Notes under the pieces: model-generated
The model's input: the letters and a program-made list of their open reading frames with translations, nothing else
Databases searched by the model: none
Told to the model about the DNA's origin: nothing
Translations under genes and position numbers: made by a program
Assembly (NCBI GenBank): GCA_015345905.1
Contig: JADDTR010000013.1
Location: 742,394-806,393, forward strand
DNA from: Aotearoamyces nothofagi
Lineage: Eukaryota; Ascomycota; Leotiomycetes; Leotiales; Tympanidaceae
DNA: 64,000 nt
Reading direction: 5' to 3'
Shown here: piece after piece, positions 22,357-32,361 of the stretch
How the letters are laid out: each line of letters starts with the position of its first letter
How positions within the stretch are numbered: position 1 is the first letter of the stretch

Positions 22357-23915
22357 CGTGGCAGGACAGAGGGACTGGATGAGGGATCTGGAGTCACGGA
22401 GACGGGGCTGCGATGGGGCATGAGGGTAGAGACGGAAACAAGACAATGCAAACACAAAAGAACGTATGAAAATATGAAATGCCGGGATTGCTCTGCCCAA
22501 CGGCCCTCGGGGTAGGTAGCTGGCTAGCTGTATGACGACAGAAGAGGCTATCCCGTTCCTGATCAATAAGGTGCCCGAGTGAGATAGGGAGGGCGCTTCC
22601 AAGCTGGACCTCAAGCAGCCCAAACACCGCTCAATATGGATATAAACAGGTACCTACCTACCTCGCCCTCCACAGTATCTCGCTCCCTCTAGCCAGTTAG
22701 CATCCCGCATGCCGCACCCTATCCCCATCAGTCCCCCCATCCACAGCCGCCGTTCGGCCAGCACCGGCCCAAGAGGCCGATATCTGACCGTCCAATGCGC
22801 GGTGTGCGAGAGAGCATTATTCGACTCCTGGCGCGAGCGGAGCGGTGGCTTGGCCGATACAGGGCAGTCGATACTGTACAAGGGCGGCGATGTCTGGTCT
22901 GGTTTGGTCTGGCTATTGCGTGCTCCGCGCCCACGCTACATACAGTACAGCCGGCGACCGGCCCCGCTGCGAAGATGGGCGCTGCGTCTCTATCTCATGG
23001 ACGCAATATCGAGCGAGACCCGCGCGCGCCCTGGAGTCTCCGTCTCCGTCTCCGCCGCGCCGTGGGCCGGGACCTGGACCTGGAACTGGACCCGCGACCC
23101 CTGGCGGCGCGCTTCCCCGGGATCCTGCTGCTGGATGTCAGAAACGCTGCGGCGCGATAAGATAACGCTCCGGGCCCAGCCCAGCAGCGGGCAAGTTCCT
23201 GTTGTCGGGCGCAATTTTCTAGCCCCTAGCCCTACAGGTCCTCTGTATGGATTTAATAATATAATAAAACATACATAACTCTGTAAGAAAGGTCAAGTTC
23301 CCCGATATGCTTCTTCCCTTCCTTATCCCCCTTCGTCGCCCCCAAGACACCTGGGCCGCTGCTCCCTCCCCGTTCTTATCACGCCTTATCACAACCCCTC
23401 CCCCCAGTCCCGAGCACGTCAGTCGGTCGCTGGCGCACGCCATCCCGCGCCGGGAAACGTGCTTGCCTGCCCTGCCCTGCCCTGCCCTGCCCTGCCTGCT
23501 CCACCCGGACGGAACCTGGAGGCGCTCTCGGTGGCCGTCTGGGGCCGCTGTGGTTTCTTGAGAAGCTGGCGATCTCGGCGCTCTCTCTCGACCATGCTTT
23601 CTTGTCATTCTATGAGCCCGAGCCCAACACCAATACGGCTCTGCAACAGCTGCACGGATACGGTAATATCATATACTTCTAAGGACAATCGATCTATATC
23701 TATTGTCGGCAGTTTTAACCGTCGTTTTTTATTTCCTTTTCACGACAGTAATTAATAATCATTCTGTCGACTATATAAAGAGTAAAATCATTCCACCAGT
23801 GATCCGTCACAGTAATCAGTCACAGGTTTCTATTCAATTGTGCCAAGTGTCCTGTCACTTCTGTCTCATTTGTAGTTTTAACTTCATACTTTTCCTGCCA
23901 TGGGTCCCCTCATCA
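22357..23915. other. Intergenic region between two minus-strand genes
   Basis: This 1.56 kb stretch is GC-rich up to about 23600 and AT-richer afterwards. It includes a CCTGC microsatellite and the promoter of the MDR gene. Overlapping long open frames here reflect GC content; no gene is supported. Confidence 0.6.
23466..23495. repeat. CCTGC pentamer microsatellite
   Basis: About six tandem CCTGC units lie in the intergenic region. Confidence 0.85.
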
Positions 23916-25755
23916 CTACGCCTCGGGAATTGGCGCATCCTTCGCCTCCACGCCCGCCTTCCAGCGATACGAGGCCGCAGGGTGGTTATCAGCTGGGTAT
24001 TTCTGGCCCGCGATGCCAGAGACATTCTCTCTATACGTGCCACCTGGGACAGTGTAATCATCCCAGAAGAGACCTCTCGACCGCAATTCGGGGATCAAGA
24101 GTTCGGCCACATCCTTAAAGGACCCCGGCTTGATCGCATAGGCCTGAGTCTGTTAGTCTGCTTCTGGATTTGATCTTGGGCATCTTACGATGTTGAACCC
24201 GTCGATATCTGCTTCTTCAACCCAACGCTCAAATTCATCCGCGACCTGCTTTGCTGTCCCGACTACCGTGGCGCCAAGTCCACCGATGGTGATATGTCTC
24301 GCGACAGTATGTTTGGTCCATTTCGGAATTCCAGGAGCCGCTCGAGACCATGCCTCGACTGCAGACCTAGTCTGGTCAGTAAATGCAACAAGAAATTCCA
24401 TGACAGAGAGAGAGTTCATGACAACTCACTTGATGGCGTTGCTCTCTACATTTCTTAATTCCTCATCATCGCCATAGTTGGCTAGATCAATTCCCGTCCA
24501 TCCTCCAAATAATGCCAATGCACCCTCCAAAGACCCGTAAGACTGATACTCCTCGAACTTCTTAACAGCCTCCTCTTCTGTTCGTCCGATGACCGGGCAA
24601 ATCAATGCCAGCACCTTAATATCCCTCGGTCCTCTACCAAATTTACTCACCGATAGCTCGCGAATCTCCTTGATACTTCCGGCAATGACCTGAGGACTAT
24701 GGCCTCCCACGAAAATTCCTTCAGCATGCTGAGCAGCAAATGTCTTTCCCGCCTTCGAAGTCCCTGCCTGAAGTAGAAGAGGTGTTCGTTGAGGGCTGGG
24801 CTGGCAGATATGTGGTCCTGGAACAGTGTAGTATTTCCCCTTGTGATCAATTGTACGTATGCGGGTAGGATCAGAGTAGATGCCCGTTTTGCGATCGCGG
24901 ACTACGGCATCGTCGGCCCAAGATGCGTTCCAGAGTTTGTAGACTACACGTATGTATTCTTCTGCCACGGCGTAACGGTCATCGTGCTGTAGATGTCAGC
25001 TCAGAAGGTAAGAAGGAGAGGATAGCATACCTGCGGTTGTTCTGTAAGACCGAGATTTCGAGCCGCAGAGTCGAGATAGCCTGTCACGATCTGATGCGGA
25101 TTAAATATTTTGTAGATAAAATCTCAAAATCAGAGGTTACTAACATTCCATCCTAGACTAAGCCCGAAATTAGTATGGCTTGCACAAAATTGGGGATGCG
25201 GTGACTTACCGTCCTTTAGATAGATGATCTACGGTTGATAGCCTTCTAGCAAGATGATATGGTTGTTCATATGTAGTTGCAACCGTAACACCGAATCCTA
25301 AGCTTTTTGTCGCAGCTGCCATTGCTGAAACCACGGAAAGAGGTTCGTTCACTGGCCATTGAGCTCCAGATCTAATGGCAGGATCCAGATTGCGGGGACC
25401 TTGATAGACATCGTAGCCACCTAAGCCGACTTAGCCACCCGTTCAATGACTAAATCATTTTGAATTACCTAGGACATCGGCAATGAAGATTCCATGGAAT
25501 TTGGCTGCCTCGAGGGTCTTCGCCAGATTAACCCAATGATCTACATCATTGAAATCGGCAGACTCGTCATCCGGATGTTGCCATAAACCTGGCGACTGAT
25601 GCCCGCTGCCTTTTGAAGTTGTCAGCAATGTATCGCAACTGGAAGACTCTGCCCGAGCGGGGAGAGAACATACACATTTCCACAAAGGCATTGAGGATAA
25701 GTTTCCTCTTTCCAGCCGAGGTACTACTATCACTACTGTCATTGAGAGTAGACAT
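23916..25755 (-). CDS. NtaA/SnaA/DszA-type FMN-dependent monooxygenase, copy 2
   Basis: Eight exons, 25755-25674, 25609-25469, 25420-25210, 25157-25145 (13 nt), 25090-25031, 24986-24430, 24366-24189 and 24143-23916, give 489 residues. Family blocks appear in order: LNAFVEMCSGHQSPGLW, GIFIADVLGGYDVYQG, STVDHLSKGRLGWNIVTGY, LDSAARNLG, PQRTPLLLQAGTSKAGK and ITIGGLGATVVGTAKQVADEF. The tiny fourth exon is needed to restore the GWN block and is bounded by AG and GTTAGT. The enzyme should oxidise an organic N or S compound using externally supplied FMNH2. Intron positions differ from copy 1, so the two are not a recent tandem duplicate. An upstream in-frame ATG at 25803 is possible but lacks the usual family start. 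It is divergent from the DUR3-like transporter. Confidence 0.88.
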
Positions 25756-26997
25756 CCTGAAGATGCTTCTATTTTCCTTAAATGAACAACGCAGTTGAAA
25801 CAATACAGGTTCGAAGGAATACAGAAGAGAAGAAACGTTGTAAGCGTAGAGGTCGTGCGGCTATCATCGATGTCATAATTTACCACGAGATCCAGCCATC
25901 AAGGTATCGATAACATATCATCTCCCTAAGGCTGATCTTGGCCTATCCTTTCCCCACCTGTGCAACACTTTAGTGGAGTACTGTGGAGGAATAGCGCAAT
26001 AGCACACGCATATTGCGACTTCAATCGCTGGTATGACGACCTGTCTCGTAGAGGCCGACGGGAGTTTGACATGCGGCATTTGACTCTTTAGCACATGTTT
26101 GAGGCAGTAGGGTACAGTATGGGTACGAGTACATGGATATCAAAACCCGACATCTCGTCGCCTGCTAGTCCTCGTTCTAGGAACGGGGCTTCCAAGTGGA
26201 TCAACAGCCTCTTGGGGGTTCTGCTGGTAAGAGGAGAATCCGGGCAAACTCCATCTCTCCACGGCCTCTTCATGCCCAGCGCCAAGAGGATTTCTCTTTT
26301 ACTGTACGGAAGCACATTTCTTCAGAGTGTTGGATAACTTCCGTCTTCTGTCCACCTCTGCCAGGGCGCTTGCGAGTTCGTCGTCGTAGTTGCGCCATCC
26401 GAGCTAGGCCGTAAACGGGAATTCTGTGCTCTCAACCCCAACCGCATGGCATTCGACTCGAGCACCGCCGATGATGGGTGACCACCATTCCTCCCCATAA
26501 TCCAAAAGTTCCAGTAGTCCGACGGCCTTGGTCACATCAGACTGGGCGTTATCATGGGCGTTATCATGTAAATCAGCAGTTCCAGAAACCGGGGCTGGCC
26601 AATGCAGGTGCATGTGCGGATGGAGTTGACCTTGCTGAAATCGGGCAGCATGCAGCCCAAGAGTATGCCAGAAACTATAATTCTCATAATTCTCTGTCAA
26701 GGGTGCATGCAGTGGTGCCGATTTCTCTGCCACTGGCTTGGCACGTACAGTCCATATCTGACGTCGAGAAAGCTACAGGGAGCCATTAGATGAACTCCGG
26801 CTTTGATCATCTAGGCCTGGCGGTGCATCCTGTACTGTGCATATCTCTGTCTCTGCCTGCATATTTTAGCACTTGATATTCCACAGATTGCATCTTGCAG
26901 GCTATTGTCTTACACACACCAAGTTCTCAACTTTTCCTCTTGACAGTAACTTCACAATTAGCAGAGGAATATCTATTCTGGAGCATCCAACGTCAAG
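25756..26997. promoter_or_regulatory. Upstream region between monooxygenase copy 2 and the DUR3-like gene
   Basis: This 1.24 kb divergent intergenic stretch should hold both promoters, but it also contains a possible gene fragment (26404-26733). No clear operator-like repeat is seen. Confidence 0.4.
26404..26733 (-). pseudogene. Possible decayed gene fragment of unknown family
   Basis: An open frame of 109 codons has protein-like composition (SFWHTLGLHAARF; GEEWWSPIIGGARVE). After its TAG stop the same frame continues with plausible sequence (LGWRNYDDELASALAEVD), as if the stop arose from TGG. I do not recognise the family, and no start or exon structure is convincing. It may be the 3' end of a lost gene or chance. 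Confidence 0.3.
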
Positions 26998-29595
26998 ATG
27001 GCCTTTGAACCACCGCTTTCACAAGCAGTCGGCTATGTCGTTGTTGTGGTAGTTGGTCTTGTCATCGCCGGAGGTAATTATCAAACCCAGCATAATTGAT
27101 CACTTACTGATTAACCACAGTGATGGTATTCCTAACCAGATTGCTTAAACGCACAGTTGGCGAAGATAATGAGAAAACAGAAATGTATGCCTCTCTTCTG
27201 CTTTTTCTTGGCAGTTCCACTGACAGAATAGGTTCATGACAGCAAACCGAAGTGTTACCAGAGGTCTAACAGCTTCTGCCGTCATCTCTGTAAGCCATAA
27301 GACACCGTTCCATATTCCATACACATTTTACTCATTCGCACAGTCTTGGCTATGGAGTACAGCCATGCTCGGTTCATCCTTTGTTGGATATTCATACGGC
27401 GTCGCGGGGCCCTTTTGGTTTGCAGCTGGGTGTAGTCCAATGATTGTATTCTTTTCCGTACTTGGAATATCGTGTAAAAGGAAAATCCCCGAGGCGCACA
27501 CACTTTTAGAGATTATAAAGATACGCTATGGTATGTGGCTACCCCAAAAAGCGGACTCTATACTAATGATTTTAGGCACTGTTGCTCATATTGTGTGGAT
27601 CTTTTTGTGTCTTGTCAATAATTTGATCGCGGTCGCAAATATGTTGCTTGGAGCGTCCGCTGTTATTTCTGCGTTGTATGTTTTTTCAGGCCACATATCT
27701 ACTCTACTGACTCTTATAGGACTGGAGTTCATATAATTGCAGCTACATTCTTACTTCCTGTTGGGGTAGCTCTCTATACCTTTGTCGGAGGTATCAAAGC
27801 CACGTAAGTCAATGCCTATAAACCGAACTCATAAGACTCAACAGACCTCACAAAAAATTACTCACATGTAAAGGTTCTTGACGGATTACTTCCATACATT
27901 TACAATCCTAATAATACTTTGCTTCTTAACTGTCAAAGCATTCACGGTAAACGAAATAGGATCTGTCGGAAATCTATTCGAGCTTCTTCAGGCTGCCGGA
28001 GAACGTCATCCAGTTGCTGGAAATCATGATGGTTCATACTTGACGATGACTTCCAAGGGTGTATGTACTTTCTGAACCCATTTCAGGGTCTCAAAGAGTC
28101 TCAACTAACAGTTTTAGGGTATACTATTTGGTATAATCCATGTATGTGCGAACTTTGGCCTTGTAATTGTGAGTAGATCCCTATACTAGCTTTCTGTTGC
28201 TAATTCTTGATAGATGGACACCAGCTTTTTCATCAAAGCCTTCTCCGCTTCACCTTCAGCGGTCGTTCCGGGTTATGTTATTGGTGGTATAGCATATTTC
28301 GCAATTCCTTGGGTAGTTGGGACTCTCGCCAGCTCAGTTGTTTTGGGATTAGAAAACAATCCCATCTTCCCAACATACCCCAACGTAAGCCAATTCCTTC
28401 AATTCTCGTTCACTACTAACATTTCAGCGTATGACGGCTCAAGAAGCAAGTAACGGTCTAGTTCTCCCTTATGCTGCTATCATCATTGCAGGAAAAGGAG
28501 GTGCGGTATGTATCTTATTGATCACGTTCATGGCTGTAACCTCTACTCTCTCTGCGCAAGTCATCGCCGTAAGCTCTATCATAAGCTTTGACATATACCG
28601 CGCCTACTTCAATCGACTTGCCAAAGATATTGACGTGATTCGCTGGTCTCACTACGGGGTCGTCTTCTTTGCTCTTTTAGCTGCAGCTTTCAGCACGATG
28701 CTTCATTACGTCGGCATAGATCTAGGCTGGACCTTATACATGCTAGGTATGCCCACCAACCCCCCACTATAGAGAACCCAACTAACAAACAAGGCGTACT
28801 AACCTGTCCCGGGATCTTCCCCACAGTGTTTGCCATCCTCTGGCGACGGCAAAGTAGAGCAGCAGCAATTGTCTCTCCTCTCCTAGGAATGGCAACTGGC
28901 ATTGCAGTCTGGCTTGGCACCGCACACGCCTTCTACGACGAAGTTACCATTGTCTCAACCGGCAGCACTCTACCCTGCATGTATGGTACGGTAGCATCCG
29001 CCCTATCACCCATCCCATACAGCATCATCATCACCTTGTTTAAGCCAGAATACTACGACTGGGCAGATTTCAGGAAACAGAAATTGGCTTTTGAAGTCGA
29101 TAATACGGCGGTTGGGGCTACGGACGAGGATAGGGAGATTCAGAGACAGATAGTGTTGCAGGCGCATACTCAGGGCGAGATCCATGAGCCGCATTTGAAA
29201 AGATGGGGCAGGATTGCGACGATTTGGGCACTGGCAACGTTCTTGGGACATTGGGTCCTTTGGCCGTTGCCGATGTATGCAGCGAAATATGTGTTTAGCA
29301 AACCTGTAAGTCATTTTCATTTTTTTTCTCATACCTATCTACTCTCTGTAGTGGCAAGGCTAACTAGATGTTATAGTTCTTTTCGGCTTGGTTTATCATC
29401 AGCGTCATCTGGCTCTGGGGGACTTTACTGATTGCAGGATTCTATCCCATTATTGATGGTAGAGCACAGATCTTAGCAGTGTTCCGCGGGATTCGGTCTG
29501 GTAAGAAGAGCGTAGAGGAGGCGGAGGAGGAGGAGGGTGGCTCTAGTTCAGTGGATGGAGAGAGGGTGGTTGAGCAGGTTAAAGCTGAGACTTAA
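26998..29595 (+). CDS. Urea active transporter, DUR3-like sodium:solute symporter
   Basis: Twelve exons join in consistent phase: 26998-27073, 27121-27184, 27232-27289, 27344-27530, 27576-27675, 27720-27803, 27874-28060, 28118-28168, 28214-28384, 28428-28746, 28794-29305 and 29377-29595. The product has 675 residues. The hydrophobic sequence carries DUR3 signatures: SAVISSWLWSTAMLGSS, YGVAGPFWFAAG, LYTFVGGIKATFLTDYFHT, NFGLVIMDTSFFIKA and MAVTSTLSAQVIAVSS. DUR3 proteins import urea, and in yeast polyamines, at the plasma membrane. The C-terminal tail is acidic and Ser-rich and probably cytosolic. It is divergent from monooxygenase copy 2, and its presence suggests that urea or a related compound is taken up or recovered. 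It could also transport another small amide. Confidence 0.9.
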
Positions 29596-30063
29596 GTTTG
29601 TAGGTTTAAGTTTCTCCAGAAGGATTTATTTTGTAATTGCGATTAGAAGTGATGCTTTTTTTGGACAACAGAGCCGTTAAAGACGAGTTGGTTATTCTGG
29701 TGATAGAAGTTTCTATTCAAGAAGTAGACAGCAGGTATTTATGTGTTTCAAAGGAGCTTAAATTCAAGAAGCATCTTATCGAGTTTCTTAGAATCAATAA
29801 TTCGAGATATGATGTCTAAATTTTAATCCTTTTGAGGTATTGATCAGCTATTGGCAACCAATATCGCCTTCGGTATATATACAGTTGGGACCTATTTCTT
29901 CAAATCTAACTGCTAGCAAAAGGGTTGAAGAAGCTCGCTTCGCTTATGCCTCGTCTCCCAGAATATTCGCTTGCTTATAGAAATCTGCTCTTCATCTACC
30001 ATAGATAGGACCTAATTTAGCAGTAAAAATAACATTTTAAGAAATGCAAAAGCCAAAAAAAAT
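29596..30063. other. 3' region after the DUR3-like gene
   Basis: AT-rich untranslated or intergenic DNA. Immediately before the tRNA-like gene, a run of eight A on the plus strand equals a Pol III terminator for that minus-strand gene. Confidence 0.6.
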
Positions 30064-30197
30064 GCAATTTCCGGGAATCGAACCCGAGCCTGGTGCAGGC
30101 GGAGATGGGAAGCACCAATTCTACTTTAGGAATTGTTAATTTGAGTCCTTTCGATGAAATGGACGTTCGGAGAACATACCCACTAAACTAAAATTGC
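30064..30197 (-). tRNA. tRNA-Gly-like gene with internal insertion (candidate anticodon CCC)
   Basis: The minus strand shows a perfect 7-bp acceptor stem (GCAATTT with AAATTGC), an A box TAGTTTAGTGG, a T arm TCGGG-TTCGATT-CCCGG containing a consensus B box, discriminator A, and T8 directly downstream as a Pol III terminator. G1:C72, C2:G71, the D-arm wording and A73 fit tRNA-Gly. The anticodon arm is unusual: stem GGTGC/GCACC encloses TTCCCAT plus eight extra bases, and about 55 extra bases capable of two hairpins lie between the D arm and this stem. A canonical intron between positions 37 and 38 does not explain the layout. It may be an odd but transcribed tRNA, or a tRNA pseudogene carrying an insertion. 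Isotype is uncertain. Confidence 0.5.
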
Positions 30198-30374
30198 TTT
30201 TCATAACGTAAAAATTCCTTATCTATATCTATTACCATGTCTGGGAAATTTGGAGGGGTCGCTCAGGGTAGTCGGGACGCTGTGGCGGCGACAGCCTCGC
30301 CTTAGGCGAGCCACCAACGGTCACCAGAACCCAATTCCCATAGACATCAGTCATCTACACCCCCGCTACCCAAC

Positions 30375-31464
30375 ATGTCAGCAAAGATCGAGAAAATCAT
30401 TGCCAGGCTTCAGCAGAAGTATGTAGAGCTTCCGCCTATGTCTTCAGCTGTATAGCATCTTGCTAACCACGAGTAGAACCGCTGAAGGTCAATTCTACGA
30501 AGCTCAGCAGCAAACGAGAGTCGTTGCAGCTCGATACGTCAAAGCAGAGAACTGGGAGGCCGCGATAGATATACTCTTCGGCGTCTCTCAGTCACTCCTA
30601 CAGGCCGGCCAAGGCGGTAGCGGTGGTGATCTTGCTCTATTTCTCGTGGAGGTATACAAACAGGCTGAACTGAAGCCTGATGCCAGCAACAAGGGCAAGC
30701 TCCTAACTCTCCTGAGACTCTTCGATAGCGAAGAGCCAACGAGAAAGAAGTTTATTGGTGAATTGATCGGGTAAGTGAAACAATCACATTTGAGATGAAA
30801 TAAGCTAACAATACACAGATGGTCAGCGAAATACGGAGAATACCCAGCGGGCGAACCAGAATTACATCATGTTGCAGGATCACTATATGCCGAAGAACGC
30901 GATCCTTATGATGCAGAACGGCATCTGACATTAGGAACAAAAGATTCAGCCGATATATTAGCGAACCTAGAATACGAATGGTATGCCGAGGACGATTCAC
31001 ATACGGCAGCATTGTATGCAGCACGGGCTGTTTTCCCATATCTACTTATCGGAAATGTGCGAGATGCAAACAAGACCTTCCGACTTTTTACGAGCCGGTT
31101 GAGTGAATCGAATACCAGTCTAGCCACCCAGGATGTTAACAGTGAAAATTCACAAACCAAGATATATCCCAGCATACCGTTGCTAAACTTTCTTGGTCTA
31201 TTGTTACTCGCAGTTGAGAAAGGGAGTGCAGATCTTTTCAGGCAATTACGGAGCCATTATGCAGCACATATCAATGAGGTTGGAGGTTGGGATGAGGCTC
31301 TGGAGACAGTGGCAGAAATGTACTTTGGCATAGCCAGACCACGGCAAGGAAATCCTCTTTTCGATATGATGGGTAGTATGTTTGGCGGTGGCGCTGCAGC
31401 CCCAAAGAAACAACAGACAAGACGTGTCACAGCTCAAGCTCCAGTAGCAGAAGGTTTAGATTAA
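30375..31464 (+). CDS. GET4: GET4, tail-anchored protein targeting factor
   Basis: Three exons, 30375-30418, 30477-30770 and 30819-31464, give 327 residues. The alpha-helical repeat protein matches the GET4 (C7orf20/TRC35) family: EGQFYEAQQQTRVVAARY near residue 20, GGSGGDLALFLVEVY near 63, then DPYDAERHLTLGT and a C-terminal segment ending with MMGSMFGGG. In the cytosol GET4 with GET5 bridges the chaperone SGT2 to the ATPase GET3, handing over tail-anchored membrane proteins for insertion into the ER. Length is normal for the family and no features are missing. The 3' end is only 83 bp from the stop of the convergent unknown gene at 31548. Confidence 0.93.
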
Positions 31465-31547
31465 ATTACAAATATAACGCTGTATTGAACATTTTGATTG
31501 CAATTTAAAGCTAGGGTATCATCCTTGAACGCCGTGCCATAACCATA

Positions 31548-32088
31548 TCACCTAACGGGCTCTTCTTCCGCTTCGTACATCCAGTTATCATCCGCTAATG
31601 CCGCAACTTTCGCGCGGAGGCTTGCTCTTACAAGGTCAAGCAATTCTACGCCGCATTAACAATGTAGATGAACAAAAGTTAGCTGACCTACCTGCTGGCT
31701 CACTCGGTGTCCGATTCCTATCCCGCTGATGATGCTTTACTGCATCTACGAGTCTCTGTCTGTCCTCTATGAGAGTGTCAGCGCCTGTCCTACCAGCTAA
31801 TTCAGGCATCATACTCTCGTCCTCATCATGTGTATCGTGGATGCCCGACTCGTCCTGGTCATCCACCAATGGTATGGGCGGATCTCCAATCTCATACTCC
31901 CCGTTCTTGTCCCGGATCACAATCTCCGACTTCCCTGGCTCCGGCTCAGAGTCTAGCCGTAAGGTTTCCGCTGATGTGGAGGTCGAGCTCGTGGTTGGCC
32001 GCCGGCTTGTAAGGTGTTGATGGAAGAGGTTGCGACGTACGCCCGGGGCGCGAGAGCTGGATGTAGTAGGTTGGCGTCGTTCTGTCAT
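31548..32088 (-). CDS. Small conserved-looking protein of unknown function
   Basis: Two exons, 32088-31692 and 31645-31548, give 164 residues. The intron (GTAGGT donor, GTAG acceptor) is 46 bp. The N-terminal two thirds are Ser/Thr/Arg-rich and probably disordered, with an acidic stretch around DDQDESGIHDTHDEDES. The C-terminus is helical and looks conserved (LLDLVRASLRAKVAALADDNWMYE). The coding frame joins cleanly across the intron, which supports a real gene. I do not recognise the family. It shares a 273-bp divergent upstream region with RAI1, so co-regulation is possible. Confidence 0.7.
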
Positions 32089-32361
32089 CGTTTGGTAAAT
32101 AATGCGTTCGGTTCCTTTGTCTGGTGCGCCTGCGCTGAGGACGTGTAATGAGTGTGTCGTATATGTACAGTATGTCGTATCTTAGTTCGAAAGGTCTCCG
32201 CGACGCCACCAAGGAATCATTGAAGGGTTCCAAGCGAGTGTGGGGAAGCTCCAAATCGTTGTACAACTTGGTCGCATTCCCATCTCGAGTAATGAAATCG
32301 CATTCTGCGCTTCAAACTGTCAATACGTATCCAGGGCCATGGCATATAGGCGCAACTAGAC
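32089..32361. promoter_or_regulatory. Short bidirectional promoter region
   Basis: Only 273 bp separate the divergent starts of the unknown gene (32088) and RAI1 (32362). Both core promoters and 5' leaders must fit here. Confidence 0.5.

Noticed and set aside
22356-22623. Longer N-terminus of the MDR oxidoreductase from an ATG at 22623
   Set aside because: The extra 89 residues show no family likeness and overlap what looks like leader sequence; the ATG at 22356 is closer to the usual start.
28061-28066. GTATGT within ATCCATGTATGTGCG (about 28139) as an additional splice donor in the DUR3-like gene
   Set aside because: Reading through gives the conserved IIHVCANFGLVIMD path; splicing there would remove it.
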